Source: Deltaproteobacteria bacterium (GTDB lineage Bacteria; Desulfobacterota_E; Deferrimicrobia; Deferrimicrobiales; Deferrimicrobiaceae). Taken from it: a stretch of DNA of 8,595 bases. The DNA is taken from contig JAMDCN010000056.1 of assembly GCA_023489025.1 (NCBI GenBank), positions 1-8,595 on the forward strand, in the 5' to 3' direction. Position 1 is the stretch's first letter; each line of letters starts with the position of its first letter. The notes under the pieces were generated by a model, which was given only the letters and a program-made list of their open reading frames with translations, did not search any database and had not been told where the DNA came from. This document shows positions 1 through 5,127 of this stretch, in pieces. A program made the translations under genes and the position numbers.

Positions 1-1
1 C

Positions 2-298
2 CGGATCGCGAAGATGGCCGCCGGATTGGCGGCAAAGGTGACTCCTGCCGAGGAAACTGTCGCGGACGCGGTCCCCCGGATCGGCCTGACCGGGACGTCG
101 CGGGAAGGTTCCGGACGGACGGAGACCGCCCTTTCGTCGCCGCCCCCGGTGCCCGGGGAGATCACGGTCCGCGGCGTGCAGAGCTTCCTCAAGGGGCTGC
201 GCGCATCCCGGAAGGAAAAGCCGGTCCCTGCCGTCGTCGTCGCGGTTCCGGAGCAGCGGCTCGGGATGGCCGACACCTCGCGGCGCGAAGCCAACTGA
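2..298 (+). CDS. C-terminal end of an unrecognised protein (5' end outside window)
   Basis: The frame is open from the first complete codon at position 2 to a TGA at 296-298, giving about 98 visible residues. I do not recognise the family. An ATG at 14 exists, but there is too little sequence before it to judge a ribosome binding site, and the open frame to the left suggests the tail of a longer protein. Third codon positions are mostly G or C, as in the neighbouring genes, which supports real coding. The visible part is rich in Ala, Pro, Thr and Arg. A proline-rich stretch in the middle is followed by a basic segment (FLKGLRASRKEKP) and a short Val-rich run, so it looks like a linker or disordered tail rather than a catalytic domain. 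It converges on def with an 11-bp gap between the stops. The two full-length open minus-strand frames here have no ATG start. Confidence 0.45.
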   Translation, partial: RIAKMAAGLAAKVTPAEETVADAVPRIGLTGTSREGSGRTETALSSPPPVPGEITVRGVQSFLKGLRASRKEKPVPAVVVAVPEQRLGMADTSRREAN

Positions 299-309
299 CG
301 CTGCACTAG

Positions 310-819
310 TCAGCGGTACTTCTTCCGCCGGAACAGGTCCGTCTTCACCGACACGACGCGATCGAGAAAGAGGACCCCGTCCAGGTGGTCCATCTCGTGC
401 TGGATCGCCACCGCCTCGAACCCGATCGACTCGATGATCTTCCGCTCGCCGTCGCGGCCGAGGGCGTCCACGAGGACCCACTGGGCGCGCTGGACGTTGG
501 CGGTGTAGTCCGGGACGCTCATGCACCCCTCGCGTACGACCTGCTTTCCCCCCAATGCCAGAACCTCGGGGTTGAGAAGGACCAGCAGCCCGTGGTTCTG
601 CTCCTGGCTCCCGCGCCGGTGCGCGGAAACGTCGACGATCACGATGCGGCGCAGCATCCCGACTTGGGGGGCGGCGATCCCCACACCCCCGGGGGAACAC
701 CGCATCGTCTCCAGCAGGTCGTCGATGAACGCGGCCACCTCGGCGGTCGCCCCCTCGACGGGGGCGGCCTTCTCCTTCAGGACGGGGTCGGGAAAAATGC
801 GGACGGGGAGGACGGCCAT
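310..819 (-). CDS. def: Peptide deformylase
   Basis: A cytoplasmic metalloenzyme that removes the formyl group from the N-terminal Met of nascent proteins at the ribosome. All three family signatures are present in this 169-residue protein: motif 1 GVGIAAPQVG (residues 45-54), motif 2 EGCMS (97-101, metal ligand Cys99) and motif 3 QHEMDHLDG (140-148, ligands His141 and His145, catalytic Glu142). The length is normal. Motif 2 has Met where many members have Leu, a common variant. The C-terminus is short and basic (RRKKYR), without the long tail of some type 1 enzymes. The ATG is 12 bp beyond the stop of the upstream double-ACT gene, so the two are probably co-transcribed. The Shine-Dalgarno site is weak, which fits translational coupling. 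Unlike in many bacteria, fmt is not beside it within the window. Confidence 0.97.
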   Translation of the reverse strand: MAVLPVRIFPDPVLKEKAAPVEGATAEVAAFIDDLLETMRCSPGGVGIAAPQVGMLRRIVIVDVSAHRRGSQEQNHGLLVLLNPEVLALGGKQVVREGCMSVPDYTANVQRAQWVLVDALGRDGERKIIESIGFEAVAIQHEMDHLDGVLFLDRVVSVKTDLFRRKKYR

Positions 820-831
820 CGAGGATCTCTA

Positions 832-1377
832 CTATAACTCCAGCGATTCGATCGGGCGCACGGAGATGGAGACGGAGAGCTCCTTCCGGATCTTGTCGAA
901 CTCGCGCTCGAGTTCCTTCATGTCGACACTTTCGGGGATGTCCACCTCGAGAACCATCATGTAGACGGGGCGGTCCTTGGCGCCGACCACCTGGGTGTTC
1001 AGGTCGGTCACGTTCACCTTGAGCCGGGCGAGTTCCCGCGCCACCGAGTAGACGATCCCCGGGCGGTCCGCGCCGTACACCGAGATGATGTGCGGCCTGC
1101 CCTCGAACCCCTTTTCCCGGGAGACTTCCTCGTCCTTCAGCGTGTGCAGGGAGACCGTGAGCTCCATGCTCTTCCGCACCGGGTCGAAGAAGGGGTCGAT
1201 CTCCGCCGCCGAGGAAAATTTCGCGTGCGCGATCACGAGGATCATCGCGAACTGCCCGGAGAGGATCGTGCAGGTGGAGTCCTCTATGTTGCAGCCGAGT
1301 TCGAAGAGGACGCGGCTCACCTCCGCGACGATTCCCGGCCGGTCCCTTCCCACCACGCTCAGCGCGAACTGTCCCAT
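832..1377 (-). CDS. Double ACT-domain protein, GcvR-like regulator
   Basis: A 181-residue protein made of two ACT domains (about 3-75 and 96-175). Each begins with the typical ligand-loop pattern: GRDRPGIVAEVSRVL at 10-24 and GADRPGIVYSVARELA at 102-117. ACT domains bind amino acids or other small ligands at dimer interfaces. Stand-alone pairs such as GcvR of E. coli act as regulators through protein contact rather than by binding DNA. No DNA-binding or catalytic domain is present here, so a cytoplasmic sensor role is the reasonable call and the ligand is unknown. The ATG has a purine-rich stretch (AAGGGGGG) about 8 bases upstream. It is the first gene of a two-gene unit with def. The glycine-cleavage genes that would support a true GcvR function are not in the window, so I give no symbol. 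Confidence 0.88.
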   Translation of the reverse strand: MGQFALSVVGRDRPGIVAEVSRVLFELGCNIEDSTCTILSGQFAMILVIAHAKFSSAAEIDPFFDPVRKSMELTVSLHTLKDEEVSREKGFEGRPHIISVYGADRPGIVYSVARELARLKVNVTDLNTQVVGAKDRPVYMMVLEVDIPESVDMKELEREFDKIRKELSVSISVRPIESLEL

Positions 1378-1417
1378 CCCCGCGCCCCCCTTCCGTCGTA
1401 AGGATGCGATGTCCGTA

Positions 1418-1423
1418 ATGATA
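1418..1423 (-). promoter_or_regulatory. Possible -10 element for the ACT-def operon
   Basis: On the minus strand TATCAT (5 of 6 to TATAAT) lies about 40 bases before the ATG of the double-ACT gene, in a locally A/T-richer patch of an otherwise very GC-rich spacer. No convincing -35 hexamer sits 16-18 bases upstream, so this is tentative. Confidence 0.35.
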
Positions 1424-1468
1424 CCACGCCCCGGCTACGATCCAGGGCGGGGTGATGGCGGGAAACCG

Positions 1469-1497
1469 GCGGGGCCGCCCGGAACGGACGGCCCCGC
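1469..1497 (-). terminator. GC-rich hairpin downstream of the HAO-type cytochrome gene
   Basis: A perfect 9-bp stem (GCGGGGCCG at 1469-1477 with CGGCCCCGC at 1489-1497) encloses an 11-base loop, 33 bp after the stop of the cytochrome gene. On the minus strand it is followed by GCCGGTTTCCCG, with only a three-base T run. It is therefore a plausible transcription end or mRNA 3'-protecting stem, but not a textbook intrinsic terminator. Confidence 0.5.
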
Positions 1498-1530
1498 AAG
1501 CCGGACCCGGTTCACCCCTCGCGGGTCAGT

Positions 1531-2841
1531 TCACTTCCCGTACCGCTCCTCGTAGAACTTCTTCATTTTCTCCCGCTCTTCTTTTGCGATCCCCTTCTTC
1601 CATTTGTGCTGGTCCTGGGCGAGGATGAAGCCGGTGGAACCCGGAAGGAGTTCCTCGGCCTCCGGCAGGAGCTCGTTGTAGAACCGGTTCGCCACTTCGA
1701 AGAAACCGTGCCACTGCGTGTAGTCCGGAGCCATCATCGACGCCCCGTGCCGCGCCCTTCGCCCCTCGTGGTGCCACAGGAGGAAGTAGGTCCACTCGAT
1801 CTTGCTGGTGAAGGTGTTCGGCGTGATCTTCCCGGCGGCGGCGAGTTTCTTCATCAGTTCGCCGGCGGGCTTGGCGAACTTCTCGTTGTAAAGGTCGACG
1901 GTAATGTCGTACTGGGTGTAGAAGGCACCGACGAACCGTTGGTCGTGGCAGTTTCCGCAGACCTGCCTCATCGTCGCGCGTTTCTTTTCCCAATTCTCCA
2001 TCTTCCCGGAGACGGCGGGGCGCAACGTCCACGAGAGCCGCTCGCCCGGGTCGTGGGTCACAGGCAGGTCGGCCGTGGCGCTCATGTGGCACGTGGAGCA
2101 CGTGGGCGCCGCCGTGTAGTCCTTCCCAAGGACCCAGCTCCGCGAGTCGAGGTTCATCCGGTCCCGGTTCGCGTAGAAGGCGATCCCGTGCTTGGACTCG
2201 TCGTAGATCTCCTTTTGCGGGTGGTCGGGCCCCAGATGGCACTTTCCGCACGACTCGGGGGAACGCGCAACCTTGGCGCTGAAGAGATGCCGGGAGTGGC
2301 ATGCCGAGCACGCGCCCCTCGAGCCGTCGGGATTGATGCGGCCGATCCCGGTATTTGGCCAGGTGGTGGGGTCGATCTTCCCGTTCGCGAGTACCTTCAC
2401 CGTGCCGCCGTGGCACTGCTGGCATCCGGAGATCGCCGCCGGGGGCCCCTCGATGACCTCCCCAAGGAAGTTGTCGAGGCTGCCGAGGATCTCGCCCGCC
2501 TTGGCGTGGTGGCTCGCCTGGAACTGCCGGCTCTCCTTCTCGTGGCACCGGGCGCAGTCGTTCGGGGTGACGATGGTGTGGATCGTGCTCCCATAGTGCT
2601 CGAAGGCCGCCGGTTTCCCCTTTTTCGCCTCGTGGCAATCGAAACAGCCGACACCCTCCTTCGCGTGCGTGCTGTTCCTCCACTCTTCGATGGCGGTTGC
2701 CGCCACCCTCTCCTTGACATGGCACGACACGCAGCCTCGGCTGGACTCGGGGACCGTCGTTTCCGGCGACACCGATGCCGACGACGGCACGACAAGAAAC
2801 AGCCAAGGAACCAGCGCCAGCAGCAATCCTCTCTTCCCCAT
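1531..2841 (-). CDS. hao: Octaheme cytochrome c, hydroxylamine oxidoreductase (HAO) family
   Basis: A periplasmic multiheme protein of 436 residues including a Sec signal peptide (MGKRGLLLALVPW..., probable cleavage near 22). It has exactly eight CXXCH motifs, starting at C37, C66, C96, C140, C178, C198, C248 and C295. The conserved HAO segment TWPNTGIGRINPDGS..GACSACH precedes heme 5, and SCGKCHLGPDHPQKEIYDESKHG surrounds heme 6. By analogy heme 4 (CQQCH) would be the catalytic P460-type site. The C-terminal segment HGASMMAPDYTQWHG holds Tyr374, a candidate for the tyrosine cross-linked to that heme in ammonia-oxidiser HAO. Family members oxidise hydroxylamine or hydrazine, or reduce nitrite, NO or hydroxylamine; the direction here cannot be read from sequence. 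The protein is shorter than the Nitrosomonas enzyme (roughly 570-residue precursor). The start is set by AGGAGGAGG six bases upstream, although the frame stays open to 2910. No electron-partner gene (c554, cM552 or a quinol dehydrogenase) is adjacent. A Crp/Fnr regulator lies just upstream. Confidence 0.93.
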   Translation of the reverse strand: MGKRGLLLALVPWLFLVVPSSASVSPETTVPESSRGCVSCHVKERVAATAIEEWRNSTHAKEGVGCFDCHEAKKGKPAAFEHYGSTIHTIVTPNDCARCHEKESRQFQASHHAKAGEILGSLDNFLGEVIEGPPAAISGCQQCHGGTVKVLANGKIDPTTWPNTGIGRINPDGSRGACSACHSRHLFSAKVARSPESCGKCHLGPDHPQKEIYDESKHGIAFYANRDRMNLDSRSWVLGKDYTAAPTCSTCHMSATADLPVTHDPGERLSWTLRPAVSGKMENWEKKRATMRQVCGNCHDQRFVGAFYTQYDITVDLYNEKFAKPAGELMKKLAAAGKITPNTFTSKIEWTYFLLWHHEGRRARHGASMMAPDYTQWHGFFEVANRFYNELLPEAEELLPGSTGFILAQDQHKWKKGIAKEEREKMKKFYEERYGK

Positions 2842-2847
2842 GCGACA

Positions 2848-2856
2848 CCTCCTCCT
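2848..2856 (-). promoter_or_regulatory. Strong ribosome binding site of the HAO-type gene
   Basis: AGGAGGAGG on the minus strand, six bases before the ATG at 2841. It fixes the start at the residue before the signal peptide and rules out the in-frame ATG at 2910, which would add a 23-residue Arg-rich extension before the signal peptide. Confidence 0.9.
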
Positions 2857-2879
2857 GATGTGGATTTGATGTGGGTTAC

Positions 2880-2898
2880 CGGACCGGGTTCGGGTCCG
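2880..2898 (-). other. Hairpin in the predicted 5' leader of the HAO-type mRNA
   Basis: A 6-bp stem (CGGACC at 2880-2885 with GGTCCG at 2893-2898) with a 7-base loop lies between the predicted transcription start (~2906) and the ribosome binding site. Overlapping it, 2889-2900 reads as the palindrome TTCGGGTCCGAA. It could stabilise the mRNA, affect translation or bind a protein; there is no T run for termination. Confidence 0.35.
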
Positions 2899-2912
2899 AA
2901 CACCACCCAAAA

Positions 2913-2918
2913 TTCTTA
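2913..2918 (-). promoter_or_regulatory. Predicted -10 element of the HAO-type gene
   Basis: TAAGAA on the minus strand (compare TATAAT). Counting from the centre of the FNR-type box placed at -41.5, this hexamer falls at -12 to -7, the normal -10 position, and predicts a start near 2906 with a leader of about 65 bases. The hexamer alone is weak; the spacing makes it credible. Confidence 0.5.
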
Positions 2919-2940
2919 TCCCGGATGGCAGGTGGATGGA

Positions 2941-2954
2941 TTGATATGTGTCAA
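2941..2954 (-). promoter_or_regulatory. FNR/DNR-type operator upstream of the HAO-type gene
   Basis: The sequence TTGATATGTGTCAA (plus strand; TTGACACATATCAA on minus) is an inverted repeat with a 4-base centre. It matches the family pattern TTGAT-N4-ATCAA with one mismatch, and TTGAT-N4-GTCAA is the form linked to NO-responsive DNR regulators. It is an A/T-rich site in GC-rich DNA, lies between the regulator and the cytochrome gene, and has a -10-like hexamer at class II activator spacing. The neighbouring Crp/Fnr protein carries the E..SR recognition helix expected to bind TTGA half sites. Confidence 0.75.
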
Positions 2955-2972
2955 TAAACGGAATTTTCCCGT

Positions 2973-3662
2973 TCAGCGCGACAGAAGCGAGAAGAGAGAG
3001 CCCGCCGACACGATCCGGATCCGCTTCCCGCGGACGTCGATCAGGCCGTCGTCCTGCAATTTCTTGAGCATCCGTGAGAAGGTTTCCGGAACCGTCCCCA
3101 GCCGGGAGGCGAGGACGTTCTTGCCGATCGCCAGTTCGAGCTCCGCCCCGTCCTTCGGAGGGATGCCGCGCGCCTTGAGTTCCTCCGCGAGGTAGAAGAC
3201 CAGACGCGTCTCCACGTCCTTCAAGGAGAGGCTTTCCACCAGATCGGTCATCCGCTTGAGCCAGCGGGAGAGGGACGCCAGCATCCGGATCGCGACGTTC
3301 GGATGGCGCTCCAGCAGGTCCATGAACGGGCGCTTCGGAAGGAAAAGAAGTTCCGTGTCGGTGAGCGTCCCGGCGTGCGCGGGGTAGTCCCCCCCCTCGA
3401 AAATCACCGCCTCGGCGAACGTCTGCCCCGCTTCCAGGACGTGGAGGATCTGTTCCTTCCCCTCCCCGGAGAGCTTGAACACCTTCACCTTGCCGGAAAC
3501 GACGATGAAAAATCCGTCGGCGCGGTCCCCTTCCCGGAAGACCGCCTCTTTCTTCGCGAACCGCCGGGAAACGGCGAGATCGGCGATCCGCCGGAGATCA
3601 TCGTCGGGCAAGGTCGCGAACAGGGGCGTATTCCGGAGGACGTCCATCGGACGGAAAGCCAT
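2973..3662 (-). CDS. Crp/Fnr-family transcription regulator (DNR/NnrR-like, cysteine-free)
   Basis: A 229-residue cytoplasmic regulator with a cyclic-nucleotide-type beta-barrel (about 10-120), a dimerisation helix (about 122-147) and a winged helix-turn-helix (about 150-220). The recognition helix, in VLASRLGTVPETFSRMLKKL, has Glu193, Ser196 and Arg197 in the E..SR arrangement known from FNR to read TTGA half sites. The protein contains no cysteine at all, so it cannot hold the oxygen-sensing Fe-S cluster of true FNR. It is better compared with DNR, NnrR or HcpR-type proteins, some of which sense NO through heme, but the effector is not visible here. A matching box lies between it and the HAO-type gene, so activation of that gene is the natural inference. 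The start is uncertain: the first ATG lacks a Shine-Dalgarno site and Met6 (3647) is an alternative. I see no FNR box in its own upstream region. Confidence 0.93.
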   Translation of the reverse strand: MAFRPMDVLRNTPLFATLPDDDLRRIADLAVSRRFAKKEAVFREGDRADGFFIVVSGKVKVFKLSGEGKEQILHVLEAGQTFAEAVIFEGGDYPAHAGTLTDTELLFLPKRPFMDLLERHPNVAIRMLASLSRWLKRMTDLVESLSLKDVETRLVFYLAEELKARGIPPKDGAELELAIGKNVLASRLGTVPETFSRMLKKLQDDGLIDVRGKRIRIVSAGSLFSLLSR

Positions 3663-3668
3663 GTTACC

Positions 3669-3696
3669 ATTCTGATGGATCGGCGAGCCTCGTCAA
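3669..3696 (-). promoter_or_regulatory. Possible promoter giving a leaderless regulator mRNA
   Basis: On the minus strand TTGACG (3691-3696) and CAGAAT (3669-3674) are separated by 16 bases, 5 of 6 and 4 of 6 to the sigma-70 consensus. The -10 ends six bases before the ATG at 3662, so the transcript would begin at or next to the start codon. That agrees with the absence of a Shine-Dalgarno site there. Confidence 0.35.
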
Positions 3697-3744
3697 GACG
3701 GGAATTTCGCAGGCGGATCCGATCTCCGGGGGAGGTGGGAGCGG

Positions 3745-3884
3745 GCGAAGGTGGGTTTTGTCGGGCTGCGGGGATCCCGACGCCGGTAACGAAGGCCGCA
3801 TGCGACCTGTTCGGCGTGGCGCGGGACAAGGGGTTTGGCGACCGGGACATCTCCGCGGTCATGAGGGCGCTGACCGACCTGTAG
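3745..3884 (+). pseudogene. Internally deleted 3-hydroxyisobutyrate dehydrogenase-family gene
   Basis: Two fragments of one family sit end to end in the right order on the plus strand but in different frames. The frame through 3745-3768 reads AKVGFVGL, the start of the N-terminal Rossmann fold (the family begins KVGFIGLGxMG). The frame through 3759-3884 reads about 41 residues, CRAAGIPTPVTKAACDLFGVARDKGFGDRDISAVMRALTDL, then TAG. That matches the C-terminal end of the NAD-binding-11 domain (…GVPTPLT…A…G.GDEDFSAV…). Intact members have about 290 residues, so roughly 230-240 codons between them are missing, including all active-site residues; no functional enzyme can be made. The break is near 3768, where Gly-Leu should continue with Gly-x-Met-Gly. 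A GTG at 3751, with GGGAG eight bases upstream, could have been the original start. The gene faced away from the Crp/Fnr regulator and ends 3 bp from the stop of the TPR gene. The family call rests on motif memory, not a search. Confidence 0.7.
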
Positions 3885-3887
3885 CGC

Positions 3888-4976
3888 CTAGTGTAGCGTC
3901 TCCCGGTGCGATCCGAGCAAGGTGTACGCCCGATCGAGTCCCGACTTCAGCTTCCGGCTCACGGGATCGATCTCCACCGCCGCACGGTACTCCCGGATCC
4001 CCTCGTCCAGCCGCCCGCAGCCGCAGTAGGCGGCGGCGAGGTTCCCCCGCGTGGCGGCGTTCCACGGCTCGAGCTCCACGGCCCGGCGGGCCTGCGCGAT
4101 CGCTTCGTCGTACCGCCCCATCCCGGCCAGGAGAATGCTCAGGTTGTCCCGGGCGGCCGCCATCTCCGGATCAAGGGCCAATGCCCGGCGATACTTCCCG
4201 GCCGCCTCGTCCAGACGCCCCAGCTTCTGCAGGGAGACCCCGGCGTTATAGTGCACATCGGGCAACCCAGGGTAGAGGCGCTCCGCCTCGTCGTACAACC
4301 GGAGCGCTTCCTCCTCCCGCCCCTTCCGGGAGTACGCCGCCCCCAACGTCTTCAGGAACACGCCGAGCATCTCGGTGGGGGCAAGAGAGCGGAGATACGG
4401 CCTGGCAGGCGAAATCCTGAATATCCGCCGGTACTGTTCGTCCTCCCAGGAGGTGCCGCCCTCCGCGAACTCCACGTTCCTACGGACGCCGTTCCCCTCG
4501 TAGCGGACGAAACAGTGGGACGGGACGTACACCCCACGGAAAGGGATGCCAAGCCGATCCGCGATGGCAAGGTAGAGCATCGAAAGGCCCAGGCAGTTCC
4601 CCTTTTTCCGGGCGAGGACCGTTTCGAGGAGATAATTCCCGGGGTCCGAGGGCGATTTGTCGTAGACGAAACCTTCCTCGGTCAGGAGGATGCGCCGGAA
4701 GGCGTCGACGACCTGGCCTTCATCGGCGGCGCGGCTCACCTCTGGACGAAGGCGTTCGGCCAATCGTCGGATCTCGTGCTCCACCAACGACGGATCCACG
4801 GGGAGACCGAGAAGATCGCGGCTCCCCCGGGCGGAATCGCGAAGCGCTTCGGAAAACCAGGGAGACTCTTTCGGGGAGTCGGGGAAAAGCCCGGCACGCG
4901 CCACCCCGCCGCCGCAGGCACCGCCGCAAAGCAATAGGAAGACCGCGATCGTTGCTGCTACGGCTCCGCGTTTCAC
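3888..4976 (-). CDS. Exported transglutaminase-like/TPR-repeat protein
   Basis: A 362-residue protein starting with a signal sequence (KRGAVAATIAVFLLLCGG; probable cleavage after VARA at 28). Cys17 and Cys21 do not fit a good lipobox, so a lipoprotein is possible but not favoured. Residues about 60-200 resemble the SirB1/transglutaminase-like fold: RKKGNCLGLSMLYLAIADRLGIP carries Cys128, VPSHCFVRYE carries His154 and RNVEFAEGG offers an acidic residue at 169, which together form the papain-like Cys-His-acid set. About four TPR units follow (208-238, 242-272, 276-306, 310-340, with the pattern G..DEA...Y..A....P). TPRs bind proteins, so an envelope scaffold with peptidase or amide-crosslinking activity is plausible; the substrate is unknown. 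The start is GTG with GGAGAGG upstream. It has its own TATAAT box and stands as a single gene, with 70%-range GC like the left flank. Confidence 0.85.
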   Translation of the reverse strand: MKRGAVAATIAVFLLLCGGACGGGVARAGLFPDSPKESPWFSEALRDSARGSRDLLGLPVDPSLVEHEIRRLAERLRPEVSRAADEGQVVDAFRRILLTEEGFVYDKSPSDPGNYLLETVLARKKGNCLGLSMLYLAIADRLGIPFRGVYVPSHCFVRYEGNGVRRNVEFAEGGTSWEDEQYRRIFRISPARPYLRSLAPTEMLGVFLKTLGAAYSRKGREEEALRLYDEAERLYPGLPDVHYNAGVSLQKLGRLDEAAGKYRRALALDPEMAAARDNLSILLAGMGRYDEAIAQARRAVELEPWNAATRGNLAAAYCGCGRLDEGIREYRAAVEIDPVSRKLKSGLDRAYTLLGSHRETLH

Positions 4977-5022
4977 TGAACCTGCCCTCTCCGGGCGCCG
5001 CCACGAAATGTTTTACGATTTT

Positions 5023-5028
5023 ATTATA
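5023..5028 (-). promoter_or_regulatory. -10 element of the transglutaminase/TPR gene
   Basis: A perfect TATAAT on the minus strand, 46 bases before the GTG start, in an A/T-rich patch of GC-rich DNA. It predicts a transcription start near 5016. I see no good -35 hexamer at 16-18 bases, so recognition may depend on an activator or simply on the strong -10. Confidence 0.55.
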
Positions 5029-5063
5029 CCTTGCGCCCCCTGCCGCGCGCACCACCAAAGTAA

Positions 5064-5095
5064 ACGACGCCGGGAAGGATCCTTCCCGGCGTCGT
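5064..5095 (-). terminator. Strong intrinsic terminator (32-bp perfect palindrome)
   Basis: All 32 bases are self-complementary (ACGACGCCGGGAAGG, AT at the centre, then the mirror half), centred on a GGATCC site. On the minus strand it is followed by TTTACTTT, 33 bp beyond the stop of the small secreted gene. On the plus strand it is followed by CGTTTCC. It should end transcripts from the 5128-8595 block and insulate the TPR gene promoter just beyond it. Confidence 0.8.
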
Positions 5096-5127
5096 CGTTT
5101 CCTTGGCTATAATCACGCCCTTTTGCG

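Noticed and set aside
385..837. Plus-strand 150-codon frame opposite def
   Set aside because: It is antisense to a gene with all three deformylase motifs.
1526..2848. Minus-strand 440-codon frame overlapping the HAO-type gene
   Set aside because: It is a frame-shifted shadow of the same strand; only the other frame has a signal peptide, eight CXXCH motifs and the correctly spaced ribosome binding site.
1606..3195. Long plus-strand open frame (529 codons) across the HAO-type gene and part of the regulator
   Set aside because: It is antisense to two well-supported genes, has the Val/Arg/Leu-rich composition of a GC-rich shadow frame, and shows no domain motif.
2973..3662. Calling the regulator a true oxygen-sensing FNR
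   Set aside because: The protein has no cysteine, so it cannot carry the 4Fe-4S cluster.
3303..3750. Upstream part of the plus-strand frame ending at 3884 as one 193-residue gene
   Set aside because: Residues before the dehydrogenase-like tail are antisense to the Crp/Fnr gene and show no family features; only the tail is meaningful.
3758..4420. Plus-strand 220-codon frame rich in Pro, Arg and Ser
   Set aside because: It runs antisense to the transglutaminase/TPR gene, and its low-complexity composition is typical of a shadow frame in GC-rich DNA.
3906..4937. Plus-strand 343-codon frame opposite the transglutaminase/TPR gene
   Set aside because: It lies entirely antisense to a gene with signal peptide, catalytic motifs and TPRs, and has no recognisable domain of its own.
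5108..5113. TATAAT on the plus strand as a promoter
   Set aside because: No plus-strand gene follows; it lies between a minus-strand stop codon and a terminator, so it is probably chance.
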